From Eublepharis macularius (lineage: Eukaryota; Chordata; Lepidosauria; Squamata; Eublepharidae): a stretch of 64,000 nucleotides of DNA. The notes beneath the pieces were generated by a model that made no database searches, had not been told where the DNA came from, and worked only from the letters and a program-made list of their open reading frames with translations. How positions within the stretch are numbered: the stretch's first letter is position 1; each line of letters opens with the position of its first letter. Position numbers and translations under genes: made by a program. Positions 55,490-64,000 of this stretch are shown here, one piece after another. The stretch is taken from positions 64,929,766-64,993,765 of the forward strand of contig NC_072801.1 of the NCBI RefSeq assembly GCF_028583425.1, in the 5' to 3' direction.

Positions 55490-56035
55490 CCCCCCACACA
55501 AAAATAACACAACTCACTTAACATCAGAGAATCACAAAGCACGATTTCTGTCAAAAACATTTTATTTCTTGAACAGCTTTAGGTTACACAGCAGAGGGGA
55601 ACACCAAAGGGCATGGCAGCACTATCTTACACAAAAATAACACAACTCACTTAACATCAGAGAATCACAAAAACACAATTCCTGTCAAAAACACTTTATT
55701 TCTTGAACAGCTTTAGGTTACACAGTAGGAGGGCACAACAGGGCATGATAGCAATGTACTACAAAAAATAATACAACCCACTTCACCTTTTTGACAGCAA
55801 TTGTGTTTGTGTGATTCTCTGATGTGAAGTGAGTTGTGTTATTTTTGTGTAGTACACTGCTTTCCTGCTCTGTTGTGCCTTCCTACTGTGTAACCTAAAG
55901 CAGTTACAGAAATAAAGTGCTTTTGACAGCAATTTTTGGGGTGATTCTTTAATGTGAAGTGAGTTGTGTTATTTTTGTGTAAGATACTGCTGCCATGCCC
56001 TTTGGTGTCCCCCCCCTGCTGTGTAACCTAAAGCT
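55490..56035. repeat. Head-to-head satellite: two direct units facing two inverted units
   Basis: A ~132-bp unit (acacaaaaataacacaactc...ctttaggttacacag) occurs at about 55497 and 55629. The same unit occurs inverted (ctgtgtaacctaaag...gagttgtgttatttttgtgt) at about 55800-55900 and 55930-56030. The centre of symmetry is near 55790. Confidence 0.8.
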
Positions 56036-56129
56036 GGACATGGAGCACTGGATGTTTAGGTGCTCTCTTAGGTGCATGGGATAGTTTTCTTAATAGACAG
56101 GTACACAGCTGTATGGGATAGGCATATAG

Positions 56130-57662
56130 CAGGGGTGGCCACACTTGCTTAATGCAAGAGCCACACAGAATAAACCTGAGATGTTTGAGAGCCACAAGAC
56201 ATGATGCATTGAAGAGACTTCAGAGGAAGAGGCGGGTTTGGGGGAGTGCCCTGAAATGACATCACAGGAAGGGGTGGGGTTTTGGCACAGTATGCTGGGA
56301 GTGACATCATCAGAAGGGGTGGAGCTTGGGAAGGACCACCACCTAACCTTTGACCTGGAAGTGACATCACAAAAAGTGATGTCATCCTTGCAAGGCACCA
56401 CCTCTAAAGTATTCTGGCTAAAGACTCCAGGTATTTTTTTAGTTGGAATTGGCAACCCTAATGTTTTATTGAAAATAGGAAATACATGGAAAGAAAGAAG
56501 GAAGGATAAAACGAAAGGGAGGGAGGGAAAGACACGGAAAGATGGAAAGGAAGAAAAAGACAGACATGGAAAGAAGGAAGGAAAAGACAAAAAAGAGAAG
56601 ATATGGAAAGAAGGAAGGATAAAAAAGGAAAGAAAGAAGGCATGGAAAGAAGGAAGGAAAGGCATAGAAAGATATGGAAAGAAGTAAAGAGGAAGGAAGA
56701 AGGGAAGGGAAAGAAGGAAAGAAATACACGAAAGGAAGGAAGGAAGACATGGAAATATATGGAAAGATATTAAAAGAAGAGAAAGGAAGGGAAAGATTTT
56801 GAAAGGTATGAAAAGATATGGAAAAGAGGAAGGAAGGAACGAAGACATGGAAGGAAGGAAAGAAAGAAAGGAAGGAAGATATGGAAAGGGAAGGAAGGAA
56901 GATATGGAAAGGTATGGAAATATATGGAAGGAAGGAAGGAAAGAAGAGAAAGGAAGAAAGAGGAAGAAAAGAAAAAGAAAGATGGAAAGAAGAAAGAAAT
57001 GTTAAGAAGGAAAGAGAAAGGAAGGAAGGAAGGAAGGAGGGAAGAAAGAAAAATCAAGGAAGGAAGGATCACAAAAACAGAGCCACACAATCTTAAAGCA
57101 AGCACATGTCCTCTGAAGCAAACACATTCCCTGCTCCTCCATCTCAGCTGTCCTGCACACACTTATGGGTGCGCCAGTCCTCCCTGCAACTAACGAGGTT
57201 TCCACCCATGCAAAAGCCGCCCCCCCCCCCCGCACAGGCTGTGCTTCATGCCATGAGCGGCTCTCGGCAGCTGCCTTTTCGGGAGTAAGCCAGAAAGCAG
57301 GAAGTCCTGGGCCACCTCTGCCTTGGCGCTTCCTCATCGTGTCTTCACTTCTCTCTTTCCCCTTCCCCCCAACTGCCCTTCCCAGGTGCTCTGCAAGCGC
57401 GGGGCCGGCAAAACTCATTGCCTGCAGAGGAGTGCCCGGCAAGGCGAGGAGGGGTGGGCTGTCCTCAGCCCTGGCCCGCCCCTTCGTTGCTCCAGCGTTG
57501 GGAAAGGGGAAGCACGCTGGGTGCATAGATCGGGTGAGCGGCTGGTCGGCTCTGCCCCTTAAAAGAGCCTGGGGGTGGAGTGAACTTGCAAGCCTCTGGG
57601 AGCCGCCAAATAAGACTTGAAGAGCCGCATGCGGCTCGCGAGCCGCCATTTGGCCACCCCTG
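56130..57662. mobile_element. hAT-type non-autonomous element with perfect TSD
   Basis: Terminal inverted repeats CAGGGGTGGCCA (56130-56141) and TGGCCACCCCTG (57651-57662). 8-bp TSD gcatatag at 56122-56129 and 57663-57670. The interior has a purine microsatellite (about 56480-57060) and a GC-rich 3' half. No transposase. These ends are typical of hAT elements. Confidence 0.9.
56480..57060 (+). repeat. Purine (GGAA/GAAA/GGAAGATAT) microsatellite
   Basis: Almost 580 bp of ggaa, gaaa and gatatggaaa units on one strand. The long complementary open frames (Phe/Ser/Leu-rich) are artefacts of it. Confidence 0.9.
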
Positions 57663-57670
57663 GCATATAG

Positions 57671-58409
57671 GATAGAGGGATGCATGGATACATGGAATAC
57701 CTGTATTGGATAGACAGAAGAGACAGATGCCATGTTCAGGGATATTGGGGAGACAGGTGGATCACATTACTGTCTGCGTTATCCCGTCATTGGAAAGTTG
57801 GAAGGAAAGAACCAAGGGTGGGAAGTAGGGCCCGCCCCTAACATGTAGAAGCAGAGACTTACATGCTGGCTGTCAAGGTGGTGGAGGATGCCCTCCCCTC
57901 CTTGTGGGGGACAGATAGGTGCCCACGTGTGCAGTTGTAGGCTGCCCCCCGCATCACCCACCTTCCTGCCTTCGCAGAAAGGATGGTTGTCATGGCGCGG
58001 GACCCATTCCCCCCTACTCACAAGAGACAGAAACTGCTTCTGAGCTGCCCCCCGTGGCCAAAACCAGCAGACTTCCCTCTACAGAGGAGCCCCAGTGGGT
58101 ACTGAGTGAAAACCACCCCTTTGGAGACAGTTTTCACTTTAAGTGCACAAGCACTGTGTGGTTCCTTCCTGTCCCATCTGCCCTCTTTAAGGTGCTACTG
58201 GGATCGAACCTTGCTCTTTTGGTGTAAGCCAACATGGCTACCCACCTAAAACTATCATCCATCGCAATCTCTTTAGGTTTTAAAATAGCAGCGATGCCTA
58301 TAGGTCAGATATGTGGACAATATCATATCTAGTCCGGGCCTCGAAATGTCCTGTTCCACCATATAGATTAATAAAGCCTCATCCTGTGAACTTCTGGTTG
58401 TTCTAATAT
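57671..58409. other. Spacer with a PLE tail remnant
   Basis: 58185-58245 (ctctttaaggtgctactggg...gtgtaagccaacatggctaccc) resembles the end of the PLE tail family. Nothing else recognised. Confidence 0.45.
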
Positions 58410-60050
58410 CCTTCTCCCCAGCCTTAATCTTTGTGGTGGTGGTTGATTTAGCTTAGCTGTGACCTAGTCAGCCTTAGGCAGGCCAGGAAGTGTGGCTAGG
58501 AATATACAAGTGTACTAATACACATGTCCATGTGAATGAAGCCTGCTTTCCAATCTGCTCCAAAAATCCACATAAATATTATCATTATTGCTTACACAAA
58601 GACCCACAGCTTTCAAGAAAGTATTATTTCACCTAGTGTCTATGTCATGTCTCTCATTTTATTGCCTACAATTTTAAAGGCATGGGAATGCCAAGAACAT
58701 GGCAAAACATATGAATGTGATTTTCATATATCTTTTCCCCCAGGGGGCCATTTTGTGGACAGACATCGGGAGGAGCTGATCGAACAAGTGACGGAGGTCC
58801 CCCTGAACCAGCTTCGTGGGTTTGTACTGGATGAGGAGCAATATGAGACTCTCCTTAACTGCACCACAGCGAAGATGCAGATGTCAGCCCTGTTCCAGAT
58901 GAAGCAGGAATGGGATAGGCAGCAGAAGGACTGGCTGTACCGAGTGCTGGCAGAAACCGAACCAGATCTTACTAATGTCCTTGAAGGTAGATCTAGAGGC
59001 AGCCTTCATTGTTGTGTCTTTCTGAAGCTTAGTCACAATGGAACAGCACTTGAGTTGAACAAACACAAGTGCCTTATACTGAATCTGGGGAACAAAATAT
59101 TCACCCCCAGACAATGAAAATAAAGTGAAAAATCTAATAGTAGGAAATATACAAACCTGTACAACTGACAAAACATCCTATTATATAAAAGGCAAGCCAT
59201 ATTGGCAATGACTCACTTTTTATCCCTGCGCAGGTGCATTTGCAGGCCCCCTCTTTGGGAATAAAAAGTAAGTCATCAGCAACACGGCTTGCCTTGGAGA
59301 CCCCAAGGAGAATGCTGCAGTGGCAGGAAGGCCTGCCCCGAGGAGGCCTCCACAGCAGTGGGGAGGCCCAATGCAGCATTGTGGCCCTCCCAAGTCCCTG
59401 CAGTGGTGGCAGGAAGGCCCAGCAAAGCAGTGTAGCCTGCTCAAGGCTCTGCAACAGTGGCCCACTGAGTCCGTTGTCTAGAGCCCATTGTATTTTTCCA
59501 CACAACAGTCTCTGTTGTTAGTGTGTATGTGTGTGTGTGTGCATGCATGTGTAATTTGAAGATAATTTGAAACATGCTTTGCTAGCAGCTGTAATGTTTA
59601 GACATGCATGTTTGCATGCGATGGTTATTCCATTTCTTCTGTGGGTGAATTTTTTGTTTTCCCTTCATGTGATTTCACACTCCTTCCCAGGCAGTTAAAG
59701 GGATACCTTTTGTTTTATTTTTTATTTATATGGAATCTAACTATTTCTCCTTTCAGCTCAGTGTTGCCTACTTTTAACAGGTAGCATTTTTCTGGATCTC
59801 AGTAGGACTAGGAAAGACTTCCTGTTGGTGGAGGACAGAATCCAGGCTGGATTGTTCCACCCAGTTTTTCTGCCAACAGGACTTTTGCGGATTAGCAGTC
59901 TGTTTATCTTAACAAGTAAAGAAGGAAGTTCCAGTTCTGTCCACTCAACATGTTATGAAAGTCTCTCCTGCACTTCTACATTTTTCCATTTCTTCTTATT
60001 TCCCTTTTGAATCTCTTTTCCTCTTGTCTGATCTCATCCTCTTGACTATC
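58410..60050 (+). repeat. Segmental duplication, proximal copy (with CARD B)
   Basis: Matches 60600-63930 in order: ccttaggcaggccaggaagtg, acacatgtccatgtgaatgaa, ttgcttacacaaagaccc, the CARD exon, catgcatgtttgcat, and gacagaatccaggct downstream. The distal copy contains a PLE that this copy lacks. The proximal copy has extra sequence at about 59190-59540 not found in the other. Confidence 0.85.
58744..58986 (+). CDS. CARD exon B, phase 1-1 (243 bp)
   Basis: Acceptor tatcttttcccccag, donor gaag/gtagat, 80 open codons in phase 1 = one CARD. Starts GHFVDRHREELIEQ, includes EEQYETLLNCTTAKMQM (helices 3-4) and WDRQQKDWLYRVLAETEPDL (helices 5-6), with the family Trp and KD..L. This pattern is NLRP1/CARD8/ASC-like. 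The frame is open on both sides (58536-59117), so a longer unspliced form (193 codons) is possible. Not a retrocopy by context, because acceptor and donor match exon A in phase. Confidence 0.85.
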
Positions 60051-60349
60051 TAGTTTACTGAAAGATAGAGATAATATGACATATGATGACATTTGGGACC
60101 CCTTCTACAATTGGATTTAAAGGTGCTTCCAAGAAACTTAATTCCTGGATAAGCTGAAGACCTTTATGGACACAAAAATAAATGGAAAAGCTGTAACAAT
60201 GAGCTGACCGATGGAGTATAAAAAGGACAATGAGGAAACATTTTTGATGTATTTGAATGAACCAATATGTATTTCTTTCCCTTAACCCTACCCTCGTACT
60301 CTATACTTTCCCAGCTATTAATAATAATTTTTAAAAATCACTTACAGGA
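59118..60349. other. Intron/duplication flank
   Basis: Includes a (TG)n run near 59519-59546 and sequence shared with the distal duplicate. No further exon supported. 24-bp and 34-bp AG...GT segments at 59757 and 59235 were not accepted. Confidence 0.4.
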
Positions 60350-60590
60350 GGAAACCAGACAAAACAAAATAGTCCTTACCTATTGGTGGAAGACAGCAAC
60401 AGAAGGGGGCAGACAGTTCTCCCGGGGGGGGGTGAGTTTCAGAGTTGTGGCACCATGCCCTTTCTCAGGTTGCCCCCCCTTGCCTAAATCTCACAAGGCG
60501 AGGACACCTGAAGCAAGGCCTTGAAAGAGGACCATAGCGATTGGTTAGGTTCATAAGGGAGTCGGCAGTCCTTCAGGAATAATAATAATA
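60350..60590 (-). repeat. L2/CR1-type LINE fragment and (AAT)n
   Basis: Shares ccctttctcaggttgcc and gtccttcaggaat blocks with 53950-54100. An AAT microsatellite is at 60578-60598. Confidence 0.6.
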
Positions 60591-60834
60591 ATAATAATAT
60601 CCTTCTCCCCACCCTCAATCCTTGTAGTGGTGTGAGGGGGAGGATTGATTTAGCTCAGCTGTGACCCAGTCAGCCTTAGGCAGGCCAGGAAGTGTGGCTA
60701 GGAATATGCAAGTGTACTCATACACATGTCCATGTGAATGAAGCCCACTTTCTAGTGGGCTCTAAAAAATTCATATAAATAAGTGTTATTGTTATTGTTG
60801 GTTGTTGGGGGTTTTCCGGGCTGTATTGCCGTGG

Positions 60835-60905
60835 TCTTGGCATTGTAGTTCCTGACGTTTCGCCAGCAGCTGTGGCTGGCATCTTCAGAGGTGTAGCACC
60901 AAAAG
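60835..60905 (-). ncRNA. Hammerhead-like motif in left PLE arm
   Basis: Complement of the motif at 62550-62597: CTGAAGA, gccagc/gctggc stem, GAAAC, GTC. Confidence 0.45.
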
Positions 60906-60959
60906 ACAGAGATCTCTCAGTGTCACAGTGTGGAAAAGATGTAGGTCATTTGTATCTAC

Positions 60960-61637
60960 TCAGGAGGGGTGGGGTTGAGCTGAGTCATTCTGTAAGAGTT
61001 TGCCAGGGTGTGGAATGCTAATGGCGGGAGGCTTCACTGAGTCATTCTGTAAGAGTTTCCCAGGGTGTGGAATGCTAATGGCGGGAGGCTTCACTGTATC
61101 CTGAGGAGGTTCTTTTGCATATGGATTGGTGCTTGATGTGCTAATCTTCTCTGCAGGGCTATTGTCGGGTGTGGAGTGTTTTGTTGGCCTGGAGTTTTTC
61201 AGAACTGGAGCCCATGCTCTGTTCATTCTTAAGGTTTCTTCTTTCCTGTTGAAGTTTTGCTTATGCTTGTGAATTTCAATGGCTTCCCTGTGCAGTCTGA
61301 CAAAGTAGTTGGAAGTGTTGTCCAGTATTTTGGTGTCCTGGAATAAGATACTGTGCCCTGTTTGAGTTAGGCTATGTTCAGCCACTGCTGATTTTTCAGG
61401 CTGTCCAAGTCTGCAGTGTCTTTCATGTTCTTTTATTCTTGTCTGGATGCTACGCTTTGTGGTCCCGATGTAAACTTGTCCACAGCTGCAGGGTATACGG
61501 TATACTCCTGCAGAGGTGAGGGGGTCTCTGCTGTCTTTTGCTGATCGTAGCATCTGTTGTATTTTTGTAATGTAAAAACTCCAATCACCACCCCCGACAG
61601 AAAAGAGGCATAATGAAAACATTAGTGGATCGTGCAA
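60960..61637 (-). pseudogene. PLE GIY-YIG protein, inverted arm copy
   Basis: 225 codons. Residues from about 28 on are the same endonuclease as the + copy (AGVYRIPCSCGQVYIGTTK). The first ~27 residues come from the arm/spacer joint and are not part of RT. C-terminal tail with a tandem 19-residue repeat (VKPPAISIPHPGKLLQNDS twice). Confidence 0.75.
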
Positions 61638-62485
61638 GACGGATATGTGAGCCGCGCTTTCTCAATGAGGAAATTAATCATCTAAACCACGCACTTCAGG
61701 CAAATGGCTACTCCAGAAATGAAATCCGAAGAGCAATCAAACCCAGGATGAATCAAACAACCAAGGAAAAACAGTCACCTACAGGAAAAGTGTTTTTGCC
61801 ATATATCAAAGGAATTACTGATCAGATGGGAAAGCTTATGAAAAAGCATAACCTTCAAGCAGTATTCAGACCCACCCGAAAAATACAACAGATGCTACAA
61901 TCAGCAAAAGACAGCAGAGACCCCCTCACCTCTGCAGGGGTATACCGTATACCCTGCAGCTGTGGACAAGTTTACATCGGGACCACAAAGAGTAGCATCC
62001 AGACAAGAATAAAAGAACATGAAAGACACTGCAGACTTGGACAGCCTGAAAAATCAGCAGTGGCTGAACATAGCCTAACTCAAACAGGGCACAGTATCTT
62101 ATTCCAGGACACCAAAATACTGGACAACACTTCCAACTACTTTGTCAGACTGCACAGGGAAGCCATTGAAATTCACAAGCATAAGCAAAACTTCAACAGG
62201 AAAGAAGAAACCTTAAGAATGAACAGAGCATGGGCTCCAGTTCTGAAAAACACCAGGCCAACAAAACACTCCACACCCGACAATAGCCCTGCAGAGAAGA
62301 TTAGCACATCAAGCACCAATCCATATGCAAAAGAACCTCCTCAGGATACAGTGAAGCCTCCCGCCATTAGCATTCCACACCCTGGGAAACTCTTACAGAA
62401 TGACTCAGTGAAGCCTCCCGCCATTAGCATTCCACACCCTGGCAAACTCTTACAGAATGACTCAGCTCAACCCCACCCCTCCTGA
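61613..62485 (+). CDS. PLE RT end plus GIY-YIG endonuclease
   Basis: 290 codons from the first Met. Residues 1-90: end of PLE RT/linker (NEEINHLNHALQANGYSRNE, KVFLPYIKGITDQM). GIY-YIG: AGVYRIPCSCGQVYIGTTKS near 108-127, RIKEHERHC near 133-141, then a His/Glu-containing segment. Tail with the duplicated 19-residue repeat. The RT catalytic part is absent, so this is a 5'-truncated insertion with an intact endonuclease frame. Confidence 0.85.
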   Translation: MKTLVDRARRICEPRFLNEEINHLNHALQANGYSRNEIRRAIKPRMNQTTKEKQSPTGKVFLPYIKGITDQMGKLMKKHNLQAVFRPTRKIQQMLQSAKDSRDPLTSAGVYRIPCSCGQVYIGTTKSSIQTRIKEHERHCRLGQPEKSAVAEHSLTQTGHSILFQDTKILDNTSNYFVRLHREAIEIHKHKQNFNRKEETLRMNRAWAPVLKNTRPTKHSTPDNSPAEKISTSSTNPYAKEPPQDTVKPPAISIPHPGKLLQNDSVKPPAISIPHPGKLLQNDSAQPHPS

Positions 62486-62549
62486 GTAGATACAAATGAC
62501 CTACATCTTTTCCACACTGTGACACTGAGAGATCTCTGTCTTTTGGTGC

Positions 62550-62597
62550 TACACCTCTGAAGATGCCAGCCACAGCTGCTGGCGAAACGTCAGGAAC
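62550..62597 (+). ncRNA. Hammerhead-like motif in right PLE arm
   Basis: CTGAAGA at 62557-62563, 6-bp stem gccagc/gctggc (62565-62570 / 62578-62583), GAAAC at 62584-62588, GTC at 62589-62591, and cct/agg beginning stem I on both sides. One unpaired T after CTGAAGA. The near-zero stem III loop suggests a dimeric or weak ribozyme. Hammerheads are established in PLE terminal repeats. Confidence 0.5.
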
Positions 62598-62853
62598 TAC
62601 AATGCCAAGACCACGGCAATACAGCCCGGAAAACCCCCAACAACCATCGTTCTCCGGCCGTGAAAGCCTTCGACAATACATCGTTATTGTTATTGCTTAC
62701 ACAAAGACCCACAGCTTTCAAGAAAGCATTGCTTAGTCTCAGCTGGTGTCTGTGTCATGTCAATCATTTTAATGCCTACAATTGTAAAGGTATGGGAACC
62801 CCAGGAAACTGGCAAAACATATGAATATGGTTTTCATATATCTTTTCCCCCAG

Positions 62854-63093
62854 AGGGCCATTTTGTGGACAGACATCGGGAGGAGCTGATTGAACGAGTG
62901 ACAAAGGTCCCCTTGAGCCTGCTTGGTGAATTTGTACTGGATGAGGAGTATAAGACTCTTCTTAACTGCACCACAGCAAAGATGCAGATGTTAGCCATGT
63001 TCCAGATGGAGAAGAAGCGGAACAGGCAGCGGAAGGATCGGCTGTACCGAGTGCTGGCAGAAACCAATCCAGATGTTATTAAAATCCTTGAGG
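62854..63093 (+). CDS. CARD exon C, phase 1-1 (240 bp)
   Basis: Duplicate of exon B with the same acceptor (cttttcccccag) and donor position (gagg/gtaaat). 79 open codons: one codon deleted (EE-YKTLL) and many replacements, e.g. VTKVPLSLLGEF and KKRNRQRKDRLYRVLAE, where the conserved Trp of helix 5 is replaced. Domain length and the KD.LY motif are kept. The frame stays open on both sides (62757-63236), as in B. Confidence 0.82.
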
Positions 63094-64000
63094 GTAAATC
63101 TAGAGGCAGCCTATACTCTTGTGTCTTTCCGAAGCTTAATCACAATGGATCAGCACTTGAGTTAAACAAACACAAGTATCTTATATTGAATCTAGGGGAA
63201 CAAAAAATTCACCCCCAGACAATGAAAATAAAGTGAAAAATCTAATAGTGGGAAACATACAAACCTGTACAACTGTCAAAACATCAATATATATATGATG
63301 ACTCTAAACAGGAAACCGTATGAAACCAATAGAGCTTCATAAAAAATATTAAACTTTACCAAATGTATAAAAAGTTACATGACACCTGGTAGACATAAGC
63401 TTGGTTCACATATTTGGAGACAGGAATGATTTTTCATTATCTGAAGAAGATAATTTGAAATGTGCTTTGCTAGCACTGTAATGTTTAGATATGCATGTTT
63501 GCATAAGTGATGGTTATTCCATTTTGTCTGTGGGTGATTCTTTAGTTTTCCTTCCTGTGGTTTCACAATCCTTCCCAGGCAGTTGAAGGGGGATACTTAT
63601 TGTTTTATTTTTTATTTATACCGAATCTAACCATATCTCCTTTCAGTGTTGCCTACTTTTAATAGATAGCATTTTTTCTTGATCTCAGCAAGACTAGAAA
63701 AGACTTGCTGTTGATGGAGGACAGAATCCAGGCTAGGTTGCTCCCCCCAGTTTTGTAGATTATGAATGTGACCTTTGCAGATTATGAGTGTGAAGGAAGG
63801 ATAGAAGTGGAGGAAGAAAGTTCCAGTCCTATCTACTCCGAAGTTAGATGTTCTGAAATTCTCTCCTCCACTTCTACACTTGTCCATCTCTTCTTATTTC
63901 CCCTTTGAATCTCTTTTCCCCTTTTCTGATCTCATATTTATTTGAACACACAGTGGGCTTCTACTGTCAGGTACCTCTTGAAGAAATACATAAGCCAGCA
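63094..64000 (+). repeat. Segmental duplication, distal copy 3' part
   Basis: Continues alignment with 58987-60020 (atgcatgtttgcat, cacaatccttcccaggcagtt, gacagaatccaggctagg, cttctacacttgtcc). No exon supported. It diverges toward the window end. Confidence 0.7.

Larger units (their letters stand above)
60798..62682 (+). mobile_element. Penelope-like element with 770-bp inverted arms
   Basis: Inserted with a 13-bp TSD gttattgttattg (60785-60797 and 62683-62695). The empty site is preserved in the duplicate near 58577-58592. The left arm (60798 to about 61567) is the near-perfect inverse of about 61877-62645; the spacer carries the end of RT. The + copy has a coding frame of 290 codons; the left arm encodes the same GIY-YIG protein on the - strand. 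A transcript from either strand would form a long hairpin. Confidence 0.9.

Noticed and set aside
56090-57162. Phe/Ser/Leu-rich open frames on the - strand and Lys/Glu/Arg-rich ones on +
   Set aside because: They are translations of the purine microsatellite.
59757-59780. 24-bp AG...GT phase 1-1 segment after CARD B
   Set aside because: Too short, and the duplicate at 63647 has lost the first bases and gained a stop, so the frame is not kept.
1-64000. CRISPR arrays, operons, Shine-Dalgarno sites, phage genes
   Set aside because: The window is vertebrate nuclear DNA; its repeats are transposons, satellites and segmental duplications, and nothing fits these prokaryotic features.

Overview
The window is vertebrate nuclear DNA, most likely from a squamate reptile (a lizard, possibly a gecko). 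The evidence is the repeat mix: Penelope-like elements (PLEs) with GIY-YIG endonuclease, an L1 with both ORFs open, a chromodomain-type Ty3/gypsy element, L2/CR1 remnants, tRNA-tailed SINEs and hAT-type MITEs with intact target-site duplications (TSDs). There is no bacterial-style gene organisation. Host coding sequence appears only as short exons bounded by AG and GT, all on the + strand.

Layout. 1-4.5 kb: a decayed Ty3/gypsy element split by a PLE with inverted arms (16-bp TSD). 4.5-15.4 kb: old repeats, a minisatellite, two weak exon candidates, a CpG-rich palindrome, an internally deleted antisense L1 and a hAT MITE (both with TSDs), the last two in or beside an old L2/CR1 copy. 15.4-18.2 kb: a cluster of six tiny exons of two repeating types. 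18.9-20.6 kb: a palindrome, a PLE end and an L1 fragment. 20.6-35.7 kb: a three-copy tandem array with a 5.65-kb period. Each full unit is a 2.4-kb internally deleted PLE plus a 3.2-kb cassette with three short exons (alpha, beta, gamma) and a MITE. 36.1-42.8 kb: a Ty3/gypsy element with two near-identical LTRs, a 5-bp TSD and a gag/pol -1 frameshift site. 43.0-52.3 kb: an L1 with intact ORF1 and ORF2, a 19-bp TSD and a 3.2-kb GC-rich element nested in its 3' UTR. 52.8 kb: CARD exon A. 53.7-57.7 kb: L2/CR1, minisatellites, a head-to-head satellite and a hAT MITE. 58.4-64 kb: a segmental duplication carrying CARD exons B and C, the second copy invaded by a PLE with 770-bp inverted arms.

How the host parts may fit together. 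I find 18 exon-like segments between 15.4 and 63.1 kb, all on +, all readable with the same splice phase (1-1). Three encode clear CARD domains of the NLRP1/ASC type. The others are 33-132 bp and encode linkers I do not recognise. Because the phase is uniform, any exon can be duplicated, lost or skipped without changing frame. I infer one large CARD-containing innate-immunity (inflammasome-like) locus that grows by exon-cassette duplication inside transposon-rich introns. The CARD calls are firm. Membership of the small exons in the same transcript is inference and needs RNA evidence.
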